Source: Branchiostoma floridae
Taxonomy: Eukaryota; Chordata; Leptocardii; Amphioxiformes; Branchiostomatidae
Direction of reading: 5' to 3'
DNA length: 64,000 nucleotides
Assembly (NCBI RefSeq): GCF_000003815.2
Contig: NC_049996.1
Span: forward strand, 12,948,419 to 13,012,418
How positions within the stretch are numbered: the stretch's first letter is position 1; each line of letters begins with the position of its first letter. Positions 10,601-18,900 of this stretch are shown in pieces. The notes under the pieces were generated by a model, which had not been told where the DNA came from, did not search any database, and worked only from the letters and a program-made list of their open reading frames with translations. Position numbers and translations under genes: made by a program.

Positions 10601-12330
10601 CATGCCGGTTATTCTCGTCTACCCGTAGAACTCACGGCTCGTTAAACAATACCACCCCCTTACAAAACTGCAGCAAACCCGCTCTGACGTTCACAGCGGA
10701 AGAGTTCCGAGTCCTTCCCAATGGTAGCGTCCACCTGTTGGGTTCTAACGTGTCCTGCCCAGCTGAGCAGGTGGCCATTCTGAACACAACAGCATCGATT
10801 TGCGGGGAGTGCATTCTTCAGTACTTCTCAAACTACACACAGACAGCTAACCCTTGGGACGCTGACCAGGGCTGGTTAACCCTAGGTCTTGTGATAGTGT
10901 CCGCTGTAGCAGTGTTTGGTTTCGTGGTCCACAATATCAGGTCTGGTCGGTGGGAGAAAGTCCCAGAAAAGCTGAAGGTTCAGATGTTGGTATGTATGGC
11001 GCTCGCTGAAGTCTTGTTTGTGGTACGTGTGCGGGTCCCCCTCGGACCGGCCTGTACAGCGTTCGCGATACTTCTACACTACTTCCTGTTGACGGCCTTC
11101 ACATCCATGAACGCTCTAGCCATGGACCTCTTTCTAACGTTTCGTGATGCTTTAGAAAGGAAGAAGCTGTACCAGTACCTGTTGTACACATGGCTGATGC
11201 CGATGCCTATAGTCGTAGTGACTTTGATTGTGGAATTCGGCAGTTCCGTCAGGGTGGGTTACGGAGAGAACTGTTGGATTGGTGATCCCATCAGCAGTCT
11301 GGTGGCTTTTGGGGTTCCTGTCCTCAGCGCCCTTCTGGTCAATGCTGTCTTGATCACTTTTGTTTTGCTGGCCTTACGGAAGTCATTTGAGATAGCCGAC
11401 AAGGCAAAGTCACGTTCGCACATCAGTAAGGCTTGGGTTTACTTGCGTATCTGCTTCCTGACGGGGTTCACCTGGATTCTCGGCTTCATCTATCCTTACG
11501 TCAACAGCCGAGCTGTCGAGTACATCTTCATTGTGCTGAATTCTTCTCAGGGCCTTCTGCTTACCTTGATACTGACAATAACATCGAAGGTGGTGCAGAA
11601 ATGGAAGGTGGCGATCAGAGCACGCTTCGGTCTGACTCAACCTAAGCAGAACGCTGGAGTAACCAACACTGCCAACAACAATCAGACTACCGCAACGGCG
11701 TGTAAGACCAGCTCATCTGCAGACATACCCATGACAACTATAGCTGATGTGGAGGAGAACAGAAAGCGCACTCAGCTGGATAGGCCTCATCAGGGCCGCG
11801 GATGTACCGCCATAGTTACCAATCTGACGACCACAGCATGCGGAACCGACTTTGCTATAGAAATGCCCAAGACAACTTTGGCTGATGTCGAAAACACCGC
11901 ACGCTCTCATCTGGACAAGCCTCAACAAGACGGAGCAACCGCCACTGCAAGCACTAAGCTGACTCCCGCAGGGGAAACTGGCGTAGTGGCAGGCGGAAGT
12001 GACGTAGTGGCAGGCGGAAGTGACGTAGTGGCAGGTGGAAGTGACGAAGTGGCAGGCGGAACTGACGTAGAGGCATGCGGAAATAACGCAGTGGCCGCAG
12101 GTGAAACTGACGTAGTGGCAGACGGAACTGACGTTGAGCCAGGCGGAACTGACGTAGACGCAGACGGAACTGACGTAGTGGCAGCCGGAACTGACGTAGT
12201 GGCCGCAGGTGAAACTGACGTAGTGGCAGGCGGAACTGACGTAGAGGAAGGCGGAACTGACGTAGACGCAGGTGGAAATGACGTAGTGGCTGCAGGCCGA
12301 ACTGACGTAGAGGCATGCGGAATTGAATGA
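1178..12330 (+). CDS. Mosaic adhesion-type / Methuselah-like GPCR gene, 5' incomplete
   Basis: Predicted cell-surface receptor. Exons: 1178-1606, 2321-2431, 3719-3814, 4354-4512, 4917-5012, 5177-5416, 6440-6503, 7699-7889, 9185-9311, 9828-12330. Every junction is GT-AG and the phases (1,1,1,1,1,1,2,1,2) keep one frame for about 1335 codons to the TGA at 12328. Domain order is discoidin-like, LDLa x4, kringle x2, somatomedin B, Cys-rich ectodomain, 7TM and repetitive tail. The first visible exon enters in phase 1, so a signal-peptide exon should lie upstream, outside the window or unrecognised in 1-1177. No GPS-type cleavage motif (His-Leu-Ser/Thr) is seen before the first helix, so a Methuselah-like rather than a classical adhesion GPCR is favoured. 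Ligand and G-protein coupling cannot be read from the sequence. Confidence 0.85.
2134..2265. repeat. Dispersed repeat, CTTCGCCAGGAAGG family (copy 1)
   Basis: This stretch starts with ACCTTCGCCAGGAAGG and shares phrases such as CCAGCATAACTC with copies at 42172-42460 and 50508-50900. It is an interspersed repeat of unknown class inside the first receptor intron shown. Confidence 0.6.
2321..2431 (+). CDS. Exon: LDL-receptor class A module 1
   Basis: One phase 1-1 exon encodes a complete LDLa module with six cysteines and the calcium-binding end CDDGSDENNC. The acceptor is GCCCAG at 2320 and the donor GTAAGG at 2432. LDLa modules bind calcium and mediate protein or lipoprotein contacts. Confidence 0.92.
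2568..2607. repeat. Short perfect hairpin
   Basis: GACCTAGTCTC at 2568-2578 is matched by GAGACTAGGTC at 2597-2607, an 11-base inverted repeat around a CTCGCGAGAG core. It may be the end of a small mobile element; the 1.1 kb around it in this intron holds no exon. Confidence 0.7.
3111..3507. mobile_element. Foldback / MITE-like element with ~130-bp inverted arms
   Basis: The left arm (about 3111-3255, with repeated TTTCGCAACAA) is the imperfect reverse complement of the right arm (about 3370-3507, ending TTGTTGCGAAACAACC). A centre of about 110 bases separates them. There is no coding capacity, consistent with a non-autonomous DNA element in the LDLa 1-2 intron. Confidence 0.75.
3719..3814 (+). 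CDS. Exon: LDLa module 2
   Basis: The 96-base phase 1-1 exon reads from DKEICPSG to the DCGDNTDEQNC signature. It starts after TGTAG at 3718 and ends before GTGAGT at 3815. It looks shorter than module 1: the N-terminal cysteine pair is reduced, so it may be a trimmed LDLa variant with two disulfides. Confidence 0.88.
4354..4512 (+). CDS. Exon: LDLa-like module 3, enlarged
   Basis: The 159-base phase 1-1 exon ends in the LDLa motif DCWDGSDESC, with extra cysteines (CSNGHC, KMC, IPC) ahead of it. It is about 20 residues longer than its neighbours, with an insertion between the first cysteines. The acceptor is AATGAAG at 4353, following a modest pyrimidine tract; the donor is GTGAGT at 4513. 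Confidence 0.8.
4596..4690 (+). repeat. Truncated SINE tail
   Basis: It matches the 3' end of the SINE at 5545-6034 (CTTCGCAATTCA, CTGGCTGCCAAG) and ends in (AAC)n. A 5'-truncated copy fits aborted reverse transcription. Confidence 0.7.
4917..5012 (+). CDS. Exon: LDLa module 4
   Basis: The 96-base phase 1-1 exon has the acidic motif DCGDNSDEQNC, preceded by a basic-acidic stretch RCDGRD typical of ligand-binding LDLa repeats. The acceptor is CTTCAG at 4916 and the donor GTACGT at 5013. It resembles module 2 in length and end motif, suggesting these two arose by exon duplication. Confidence 0.9.
5177..5416 (+). CDS. Exon: kringle domain 1 (unsplit)
   Basis: The 80-codon phase 1-1 exon carries a full kringle. 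The six cysteines lie in CYYL, SCQFW, NYCRNPDG, PWCY, MYCEE and FAC, and the kringle hallmarks YCRNPDG and RPWCY are intact. The acceptor is CCACAG at 5176 and the donor GTAAAT at 5417. Kringles are disulfide triple-loop protein- or lysine-binding modules. This copy is in one exon, whereas kringle 2 is split by an intron. Confidence 0.95.
5545..6034 (+). mobile_element. tRNA-derived SINE with (AAC)n tail
   Basis: The head has a B-box-like GAGTTCGAATCC near 5603 and an A-box-like TGGCAGAGCGACA near 5559, as in a pol III promoter derived from a tRNA. The body includes phrases repeated elsewhere in the window (ACTTTCCTCACTTCACTCAG, CACGTTAAAGAACC). The tail is a simple (AAC)n run. It sits in the intron between the two kringles, and body copies recur at 38541-38830 and 53783-54075. 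Confidence 0.8.
6440..6503 (+). CDS. Exon: kringle 2, N-terminal part
   Basis: The short phase 1-2 exon encodes about 21 residues with the opening cysteine (RCFYALDKGRSYAGQTN) of kringle 2. The acceptor is ATTTTAG at 6439 and the donor GTGAGG at 6504. It only makes sense when joined in phase 2 to the exon at 7699. Confidence 0.85.
7082..7774 (+). repeat. Tandem array of kringle-exon 5' halves (103-bp unit, 7 copies)
   Basis: Units start at 7082, 7185, 7288, 7391, 7496, 7599 and 7702 (period 103, once 105). Each unit is about 72 bases of the kringle 2 exon 5' end plus about 31 bases of upstream intron, including the acceptor TGTACAG for copies 2-7. Only the last copy runs on into the rest of the exon. 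Copy 4 (7391-7495) is the most diverged. The only upstream acceptor in frame with the true exon is that of copy 3, and it meets a stop near 7370, so read-in from earlier copies would not give a kringle. Confidence 0.93.
7699..7889 (+). CDS. Exon: kringle 2, C-terminal part
   Basis: The exon starts after TGTACAG at 7698 and reads AGDRVCKRWDSQ, then FCRNPDNKERPWCY and DFCDVMEC, which supplies the other five kringle cysteines. It ends before GTAAGA at 7890 in phase 1. A start at the nearby GGCAG (7703) would hit a stop at once, so the 7699 start is preferred. Its first ~72 bases are the youngest-looking member of the seven-copy 103-bp tandem array lying directly upstream. Confidence 0.9.
8728..8995. 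mobile_element. Foldback element with ~48-bp inverted arms
   Basis: Arms at about 8786-8833 and 8923-8972 pair (for example GGTAGCTAGCGAG with CTCGCTAGCTACC, and CCAAGGCAGTCAGC with GCTGACTGCCTTGG). It is a non-coding, MITE-like insertion in the intron before the somatomedin B exon. The rest of that intron (7890-9184) shows nothing else. Confidence 0.75.
9185..9311 (+). CDS. Exon: somatomedin B domain
   Basis: The phase 1-2 exon reads DCHGAYTCEF, then LCYCDKDC and GDCCEDF, giving the eight cysteines and the CxCDxxC / DCC spacing of somatomedin B domains. The acceptor is TTCTCAG at 9184 and the donor GTAAGT at 9312. Somatomedin B domains are small disulfide knots used for protein binding. To my knowledge they occur next to Methuselah-like 7TM regions in some invertebrate receptors, which supports the gene model. 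Confidence 0.92.
9312..9827 (+). other. Intron, no feature
   Basis: AT-rich intron between the somatomedin B exon and the terminal 7TM exon. Only its splice sites (GTAAGT, CTACAG) are recognised. Confidence 0.7.
9828..12330 (+). CDS. Terminal exon: Cys-rich ectodomain, seven-helix domain, repetitive tail
   Basis: A 2503-base exon following CTACAG at 9827. The ectodomain (9828-10870) holds motifs such as VADCPGEW and FCAICNNVS with many cysteines and Asn-X-Ser/Thr sites. Helices fall near 10873-10940, 10972-11030, 11053-11140, 11173-11241, 11283-11376, 11440-11505 and 11517-11585. Secretin/Methuselah-like marks are the extracellular loop-2 cysteine in ENCWIGDP, FTWILGF in helix 6 and LNSSQGLLL in helix 7. 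The tail holds two similar segments (TTACGTDFAIEMPKTTLADV and an earlier TTATACKTSSSADIPMTTIA) and then the repeats at 11971-12318. The stop is TGA at 12328. Confidence 0.9.
11971..12318 (+). repeat. Coding minisatellite in the receptor cytoplasmic tail
   Basis: Units of 21 and 24 bases encode variants of GGTDVVA and AAGETDVVA. There are about 15 imperfect copies, all in frame. The product is acidic, rich in Gly, Ala, Asp and Val, with no basic residue until near the end, so it should be disordered in the cytoplasm. Unit lengths divisible by three and the open frame suggest selection for length-tolerant coding. Copy number is likely to vary between individuals. Confidence 0.9.
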
Positions 12331-12398
12331 GTGGCTGTGCCTCTAGAATTGAACTCGTGTTTTCTTTATAATGAGTAGAGTTGACTTATAATAATAAT

Positions 12399-12404
12399 AA
12401 TAAA
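12399..12404 (+). promoter_or_regulatory. Candidate polyadenylation signal of the receptor gene
   Basis: AATAAA lies 69 bases after the stop, inside an (AAT)n run at 12391-12418. It could arise by chance from the simple repeat, so support is weak. Confidence 0.3.
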
Positions 12405-12564
12405 ATAATAATAATAATGATCACCGTGAAGATGTCAATGCAGATAAACGTTGATTCAATTAAAGTAAGCTCCCATATATAAACTAGACCGTCAGTATCA
12501 TGTGTCATATAACTTTAATTTGTTACGGTTATAATATTCAGTACTTACGTACTAGTATGCACAC

Positions 12565-12640
12565 TTTTGAAAATGTTCTGGAAAGTGTGTCACTTTAGCG
12601 CTCTCGCATACTCAAAGCCATATGCACATTTGCGAAACTC
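12565..12640. repeat. Dispersed repeat fragment (copy 1 of 2)
   Basis: It shares TGTGTCACTTTAGCGCT and GCATACTCAAAGC with 25386-25460. Short non-coding copies like this are probably remnants of a MITE. Confidence 0.7.
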
Positions 12641-15060
12641 CATTTTGCCCCTACCGCGAAAATAAATTCTCACCAAATTGAATGTATTTTCAATAGTACA
12701 TCGGGATCAAATATATCCGCCTCATGCCATCCGTCTATGTGAAGTACTAACCCAGCAATTATAAAAGCAAGGATGCACTTATGAGACCTTGCACTACTAC
12801 TCTCTATCGGTTTTGGTATGGACTGCAGAATAATTATAATTCCTCTCCTTGGAGATTAAACGAGACTGTGAAGAATGTATAACGTTGGCATCAACACTGC
12901 CATCTCTCACCATGAGCAGCCGTTTCATGTAGTTTTTATAGATACCGTTCTTTTATATGCATGTATTTGTAAGTGAAAATGGTAGTCGAGCTTCAGGTGA
13001 ATAATGCGCCAATGTGCAAAAACAATAACAGTTCATGGATGAGATCACACAGGTCTAGCTGTAACGGAACTTTTGACATGGTTTTTATTACTAGAATAAT
13101 CCAAGAGATATGTACAGAACAGCAACAGCCTCTCTTTATAGCCTTCATTAGTTTAAATAAGGCTTTTTATTCCCTGAATCGTTAAGCCCTCTGAAATATA
13201 CCGAAGCGAATAAGTTGCCCTGACGGCAGCCACGATTGCCACGATTAGAATTGGTTTTAAACAGGAGTGCATATTACCGCCGTTCTAGTACTGATTAAAG
13301 ATCAGCTGCGATCTGGAGTTACAATCAGATATAGCTATGACTAGTGGATATCTGTAGGTTTGAAATTCTGGCCTATCCAAGCCTTGTATCGTCCACGAAA
13401 GCGAATGTAATGGAAAAAATGGAAAATTTATCTTTCTGTTGATTTTTTTAGTTCGCTATGAAAAGTCTACTGCGAGGAAGGCAAACAGAATAATAAGCCA
13501 TTGTAAAAGAAATGATTAACAGTAGAGGACCACGTACGTATGATGCACTTTCAAGTTGCGTCTTTCCTTATATTGAGCATCATTGTCGTTGTCACTATAT
13601 TGTATTTAAAAGGTAAATTTCGAAAAGCAAGTAATATTGTCTTCAACATGTTAGCCAAAGTGGTTGAATTTTGTTAGAACTGACTTCGGACCTGCTTCAA
13701 AATACAAATCACGACAAAGATACAAACGTTTTAAATGATAAATACTGTAGTTTTCCGTGCTATAAAATGATAGGGTACAAGACTGTCATGGCAAATAAAA
13801 AACATTTTCAGCACCAAGTATTAAAAATTGCTATTATAAAAATTGGTCAAGAACAATTTCTTCGCGAAGCTAGCATTTTACTTATGAATAGATTGAAACT
13901 GTTTGTGCTATAATGAAACAATTTTTTATTGCACCTTCATGTTTCATCTCATCTTTAACAACCATGCTCAGGTGATTGTCATTCATTTTTTTACCATAAT
14001 CACAAGAGTTTCTCTACAAATATCACGAAGAGGACAACATAAAAACATTAGACTGGTAGTTTATTTTACCATTTCATTTATATTTGCGATTATTGTTTAC
14101 CGCAACATACCACGGAAGCAAACCCCCTGACTGTAGTGTACCAATGTATGGATTTTATGTACTTGTATAACTTGATGATTACTCCTTCTATGCAATTTTC
14201 TTACCCCCGGGAAAAACTGGATTTTCAATTGGTATGGTCTATTCAACACATAACATGTTTCAGTTGCTGTGTGAGTGAGACTCTACCAGCCAACAGAAAT
14301 GAGTTTCGCATGCATACATTGAGGTCTTTCATCATAGCCAGGATTGTTGTAAACAAAATATTTAAAACGAGTAAATATTGACAAATGAAAGTTTTATCTC
14401 AGTCCTCATCTTTTTGTCTTCTTTATTTATTCATTTGAACTTCACCGTACACAGAACAAATTTTGGTGGGGAGGCAAAAACAGGTGTAAAACTCATCTTC
14501 GAGTTGCCTCCCGTACAAAACATATAATGATAATGATAGCAAAGCCAATAATGGAAACAATAAAATACATAATAGTAATAAAATGACAATGGTAGTACAA
14601 TGATAGTAATGATAAGATCAACAACAATGATAACAAATATAAGAAAATCCATGACATCGATCATAGAAATAATAGTAAAATGAAATATGTATATGTAAAA
14701 TTTAAAAATTTGCACAGTTAGGGCGTTGGCAGTGGGTTAGCCAAGTGCATATGTCATTGGGGTGGAATCTCTTGTTGAAAAGGAAAAGGTAATGAGCTAG
14801 GACTACTTCTTTTAAGGTATTGATTGTGACAATTGGCCATGGACAGGCGCATACCGGAGGTACTCTTGGTGTTCCCCATGGTTATGTAATTTGTTACCGG
14901 GCCCCAGATTTATTTTAGGTCGAATTTTAGTTATCACAAAAACCGACCGGGTCTAAAAGAGCCCCGGGACCACACGGTGTCTTTTAAGTGCCCAGTATGA
15001 CCCTTTTTCCATTAAAGACCCAAGCTTAGGGCGCGTGTCATGTTTGGGCGTTCCCATTAT

Positions 15061-15061
<1 letters not shown>

Positions 15062-15108
<47 letters not shown>

Positions 15109-15118
15109 GCGTGTGTGT
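15062..15118. repeat. (TG)n microsatellite
   Basis: About 57 bases of nearly pure TG with a few C interruptions at the 3' end. Confidence 0.97.
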
Positions 15119-15694
15119 TTTTATGTGTGTTTAAAATGTAATAAAGTATCTTCCATAAAGTACGTCTGTAGTGCTTTTTATTTGAAAGATTTTGCTAGGA
15201 TACACTTGGCACGCCTGAACGACTTTTGTGGTTGTGCAGTCGGAATCATACCAGGGCACTCATTTCGAGGGTTACAGGTTTAATAGACAGGGGTAGCTTC
15301 AGACATTCTAAGCAGGCATTAACAAGTAAGATAGATTTACCACGATTTGAAACACTGACAACAAAAGCATTAATATTTGCTTAAATTCTAATTTTAAAAA
15401 CGCTGATTTATTTTTTAAACATTTTTGGTGGAGGCTGGACAGGTTAGACCTTCACATTTTGAAAAACAAGCACATGACTCACCGTCGTAATATTCATAAA
15501 TCTTAATATGTATTAAGTTAAACTCAGACAATCAACATAACAACATACGTAAGTCTGATCCTAGTTGTTTTTTACGTTGTGACGAAACAGCCACACGACG
15601 TCCACAGCTTACAAGCGCAGCTTAAGAACGAAGATTAAGAAGAAATCTATTTATTTTTTGCTCCAGTTTAAATCCCAAAAAGTAGCCTACTGAC

Positions 15695-15980
15695 ATGGAG
15701 GTACATGGTGCTGATGGCCCAGATGCCAATACCGGCGAGCCGATAGCAGATGTCAATCATATGCAGGCAGAGGGAAAGCTTTACTCAGAAGCAGGCGAAG
15801 AGTTACTCTCAGAGCCAGTGTTGTATAGCGCGCATTCCGAGTTACTCTCAGAGCCAGTGTCCTATAGCGCACATTCTGACATTTCGTCCCTTAAACAGAG
15901 AGAATCAGCAACCTACATCACTGGAGATCCTTGTGACGAAGATTGCACTAAAGATTACGAACAACGCTCGAGAATTGAAG
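15695..15980 (+). CDS. Gene A exon 1: start and cytoplasmic tail
   Basis: It starts MEVHGADG and is Glu/Ser/Asp-rich. An internal 39-base direct duplication gives ELLSEPVLYSAHS followed by ELLSEPVSYSAHS. A SATYITGD segment near the end resembles the Y-x-x-G motif of the later tail exons. Donor GTGACT at 15981, phase 1. Confidence 0.75.
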
Positions 15981-18900
15981 GTGACTATCTTACGGATCGA
16001 CATTTTTAGGAAGACGACTCTAGTAATATGTTCTTTATTTTCATAAATTATCTTGTAGAATCAAATCAAAATTTATTTTCCATAGACCAACATTTTTGCA
16101 TTTTTTTACTTTTAAACTTAAAAAAAAATGCCCCCAACTGTTCCATTCTTATAGGAAGGGGATATTTTTTTCTAAATTCATATTTGCACTGGTAATTACT
16201 AGCATTTAAAGTCTTTCAGCGGATGTCTTTTTGGATTGGTCTATTTTGCAATATTATATTTGGTACTGGTACTGGAAGAGTGCATTAATGCACGGAGGGG
16301 TGCATTTTTAAAAATTTATTTTGTGACTTCGGTGATTATGTCAAAGTCCTTTTTAGCGGATGTATTTTTGGACCGCTCCACTTTACATATGGGTATCACA
16401 GGTAGATTTTTTTGCACACGAGTGATGATACAAAATTCCATTTTAGGCGAAGTATTTAGACTATAGTTCATTTTATCTTTTCATGCACTGGGGACTTTTT
16501 TTGCTAAATTCAATTTTGGGTTCGGTTTCTTATTCAAAAGGCCATGTTTTCAGTTGGAGTATTTCTGGACTGATGTATTGTGCCAATTCAATTTGGGTGT
16601 GCTGAAGTCCATAATTGCAAGGGGAGTTTTGTAATATTCATCTTTGGGTTAAACCGTCATTAGCAATTTTTTTCTTCTTTCAAATGAGTGATTTTGGAAC
16701 AGCCTATTGTTGCTTGGGGAGGGGGAAGGCTAAAATATGCTGTATTTGCTCCCAAGGAAATGTCGACCTTTCTAGTTTTTCGTAACATTTATGATTAAAT
16801 ATTCATTGCTAAACTTTATTTGATAACATCATTTGTCAACATCCAAGATGGTGGACCACAGTTTAGCGATAGTAACATCAGGTTATTTTTTACTAAAATT
16901 CTGTCAACATCTTTTAATTTTTTTTTTACAAAATACTTATATGAACCTTTGTACCCATTGGGTTTTAGGGTTATATGTAGAAAATCCCATTTTCACGATT
17001 GCCGATCCAAATTAATTTCTTACATCATACTTGCGTCAGTGTTGTCACTATTTCGGTATTCGGTACATTTCAAAATGAAGGGTTCTCATGTAATTATAGA
17101 TATCTCTTTATGTATTCTCTAATAACAATAGAGAATTTTGTGCTATGTACTATTTTCCTATGGATTTGAATGGTCATTTCTATCAAAGAGGGAGAAACCA
17201 AAGAAGAATCCGTTGCCAGTGACACCTGCATGGATGACCCTGGTGACAACATTAACAATTCCATCAACACTAATGACATCAACAACCCAAAGAAGGGTAA
17301 TAAGGACAATGGACACGATGGGCAATTGGCTGATAAAAAGGAAGATACCACATTACCCATGAATGTACAAATGGACGCCGATGAGTTGTCTGATAACCTA
17401 CTCTATGTGCCTGGTGCGTTACGACAAGGTAACGGCAAAGGTACTTACTGCATTTCAGTATCCTTTTTATAATAAAATATACTCATCATATATCACACAG
17501 TGTATCCTGGCCTGATGATCAAAAGGCGATCTGACCTGCTGGACAACCGATACCTGACGGAAAAAAACAAGAACTGTCACAGCGCTTTATTTCATTAATA
17601 TCATGCAAACCCGCCCGAAAAATCAACAAAAATGTAACGGAAGCTGATAATATTTTGCGTCCTAGAATAAACAATAAAACATTGTTGCAACATTAATTCT
17701 CACGTCAAAATCCGCTATCTATTCTTTTTTAAGAAAGAGCACTTGGCCCATGCCAGCGTTTGTCCCGTGGAATCACTTGAGATACAAGTAAAAACCTGTG
17801 TGATACCTTAATTAAAATACACCTTTCTCACGCGGCGACCATGATAGATTTAAACGAAAATGGCCGCATGTCCATATTTGAATTATAGTGTGTGTTTTTT
17901 TCTTAATTCAATGGTATATGGGATCAGCTAGCTTAATAACAATACCTGTCGGTGACTAATTCTAGTTATAATATTTATCTTAACCTGCTTGAAAAAAAGC
18001 AGTTATTGTTTTTGGTAGGGATCACGATTTGGAGTTTGTGTTTCCAAACCAATATCTTACGAACCTCTGGATGGATAGCAAACACATTTGCTATATGAGT
18101 AGATATTGTGAGCCATTGTGCTTTAGTATGCATCAAATGTTTGCTGCAGTTTTGTGGCTCGTTTAAAAAATAGTAGGAGTAGATAACTACTAGCTGCAAG
18201 CCAGCTGGGTAATTTTTCACCCCTGTCACCACTGAGTGCGGGGTGAATCACTATATACACATTAGGGATATAAAGCCGATGACTGCACAGATCCACAACT
18301 AGTAGAAAGAGTAATTGTGACCATCTCTGTCACCTCTGTGTGGAATGAAAAATTATATTCACATTAGGGATATGTGCCAGGTGCGGGTGTAACAATAGGA
18401 AATGAAAAACGAAATGGTGAGGTCACTAGAAAGGTGTAGTTTTGGATCTAACCGTTTACCATAGGAAGATATATAAGATCAATGATGGAATAATTTTGGC
18501 AAACGTCAAACCATATCAACAACACAACACACCATACGCACCATCACAAAAGAAAATATTTCATGCAGATATGAGTTTTCAGACTCTTTTTTGATCTTAT
18601 ATTGTGACAATTAGTGTGATTTGGGCCCCGGGGGAAAAACTAACTGGTAGGTATCGGTGATGAAGTTTTGCAGAGTAATACAAATGGTTTCTTTCTTTGC
18701 GCATATTTGAAACTATTGTTAAATCTTCACAGACTCGGAGAGAACTCGTTGGCCTTTTCGACGACCTCATCTGCTCCGAACAACAATGATTGCTGGTGCA
18801 GTTGCTGCTTTGATTGCCTCGGGGGTTGCTGCTACAATCTGTGTTATTGTCGCCGGGGAAGGCAAACCAGAATTCAATTCGGTCTGTATTTTTTTATTGT

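Larger units (their letters stand above)
12331..15694. other. Intergenic, receptor gene to lectin gene A
   Basis: No gene is supported. Contents are the 3' flank of the receptor, (AAT)n at 12391-12418, a dispersed repeat fragment at 12565-12640, low-complexity AAT/ATG-rich sequence at 14520-14710 and a (TG)n run at 15062-15118. The promoter of gene A should lie in the last part, but no core element stands out. Confidence 0.6.

Noticed and set aside
10840-10872. Possible GPS autoproteolysis site before the first helix
   Set aside because: The segment lacks the paired Trp/Cys pattern and the His-Leu-Ser/Thr cleavage motif.
11954-12316. Minus-strand frame of LRQFRLP repeats
   Set aside because: Antisense shadow of the receptor tail repeats.
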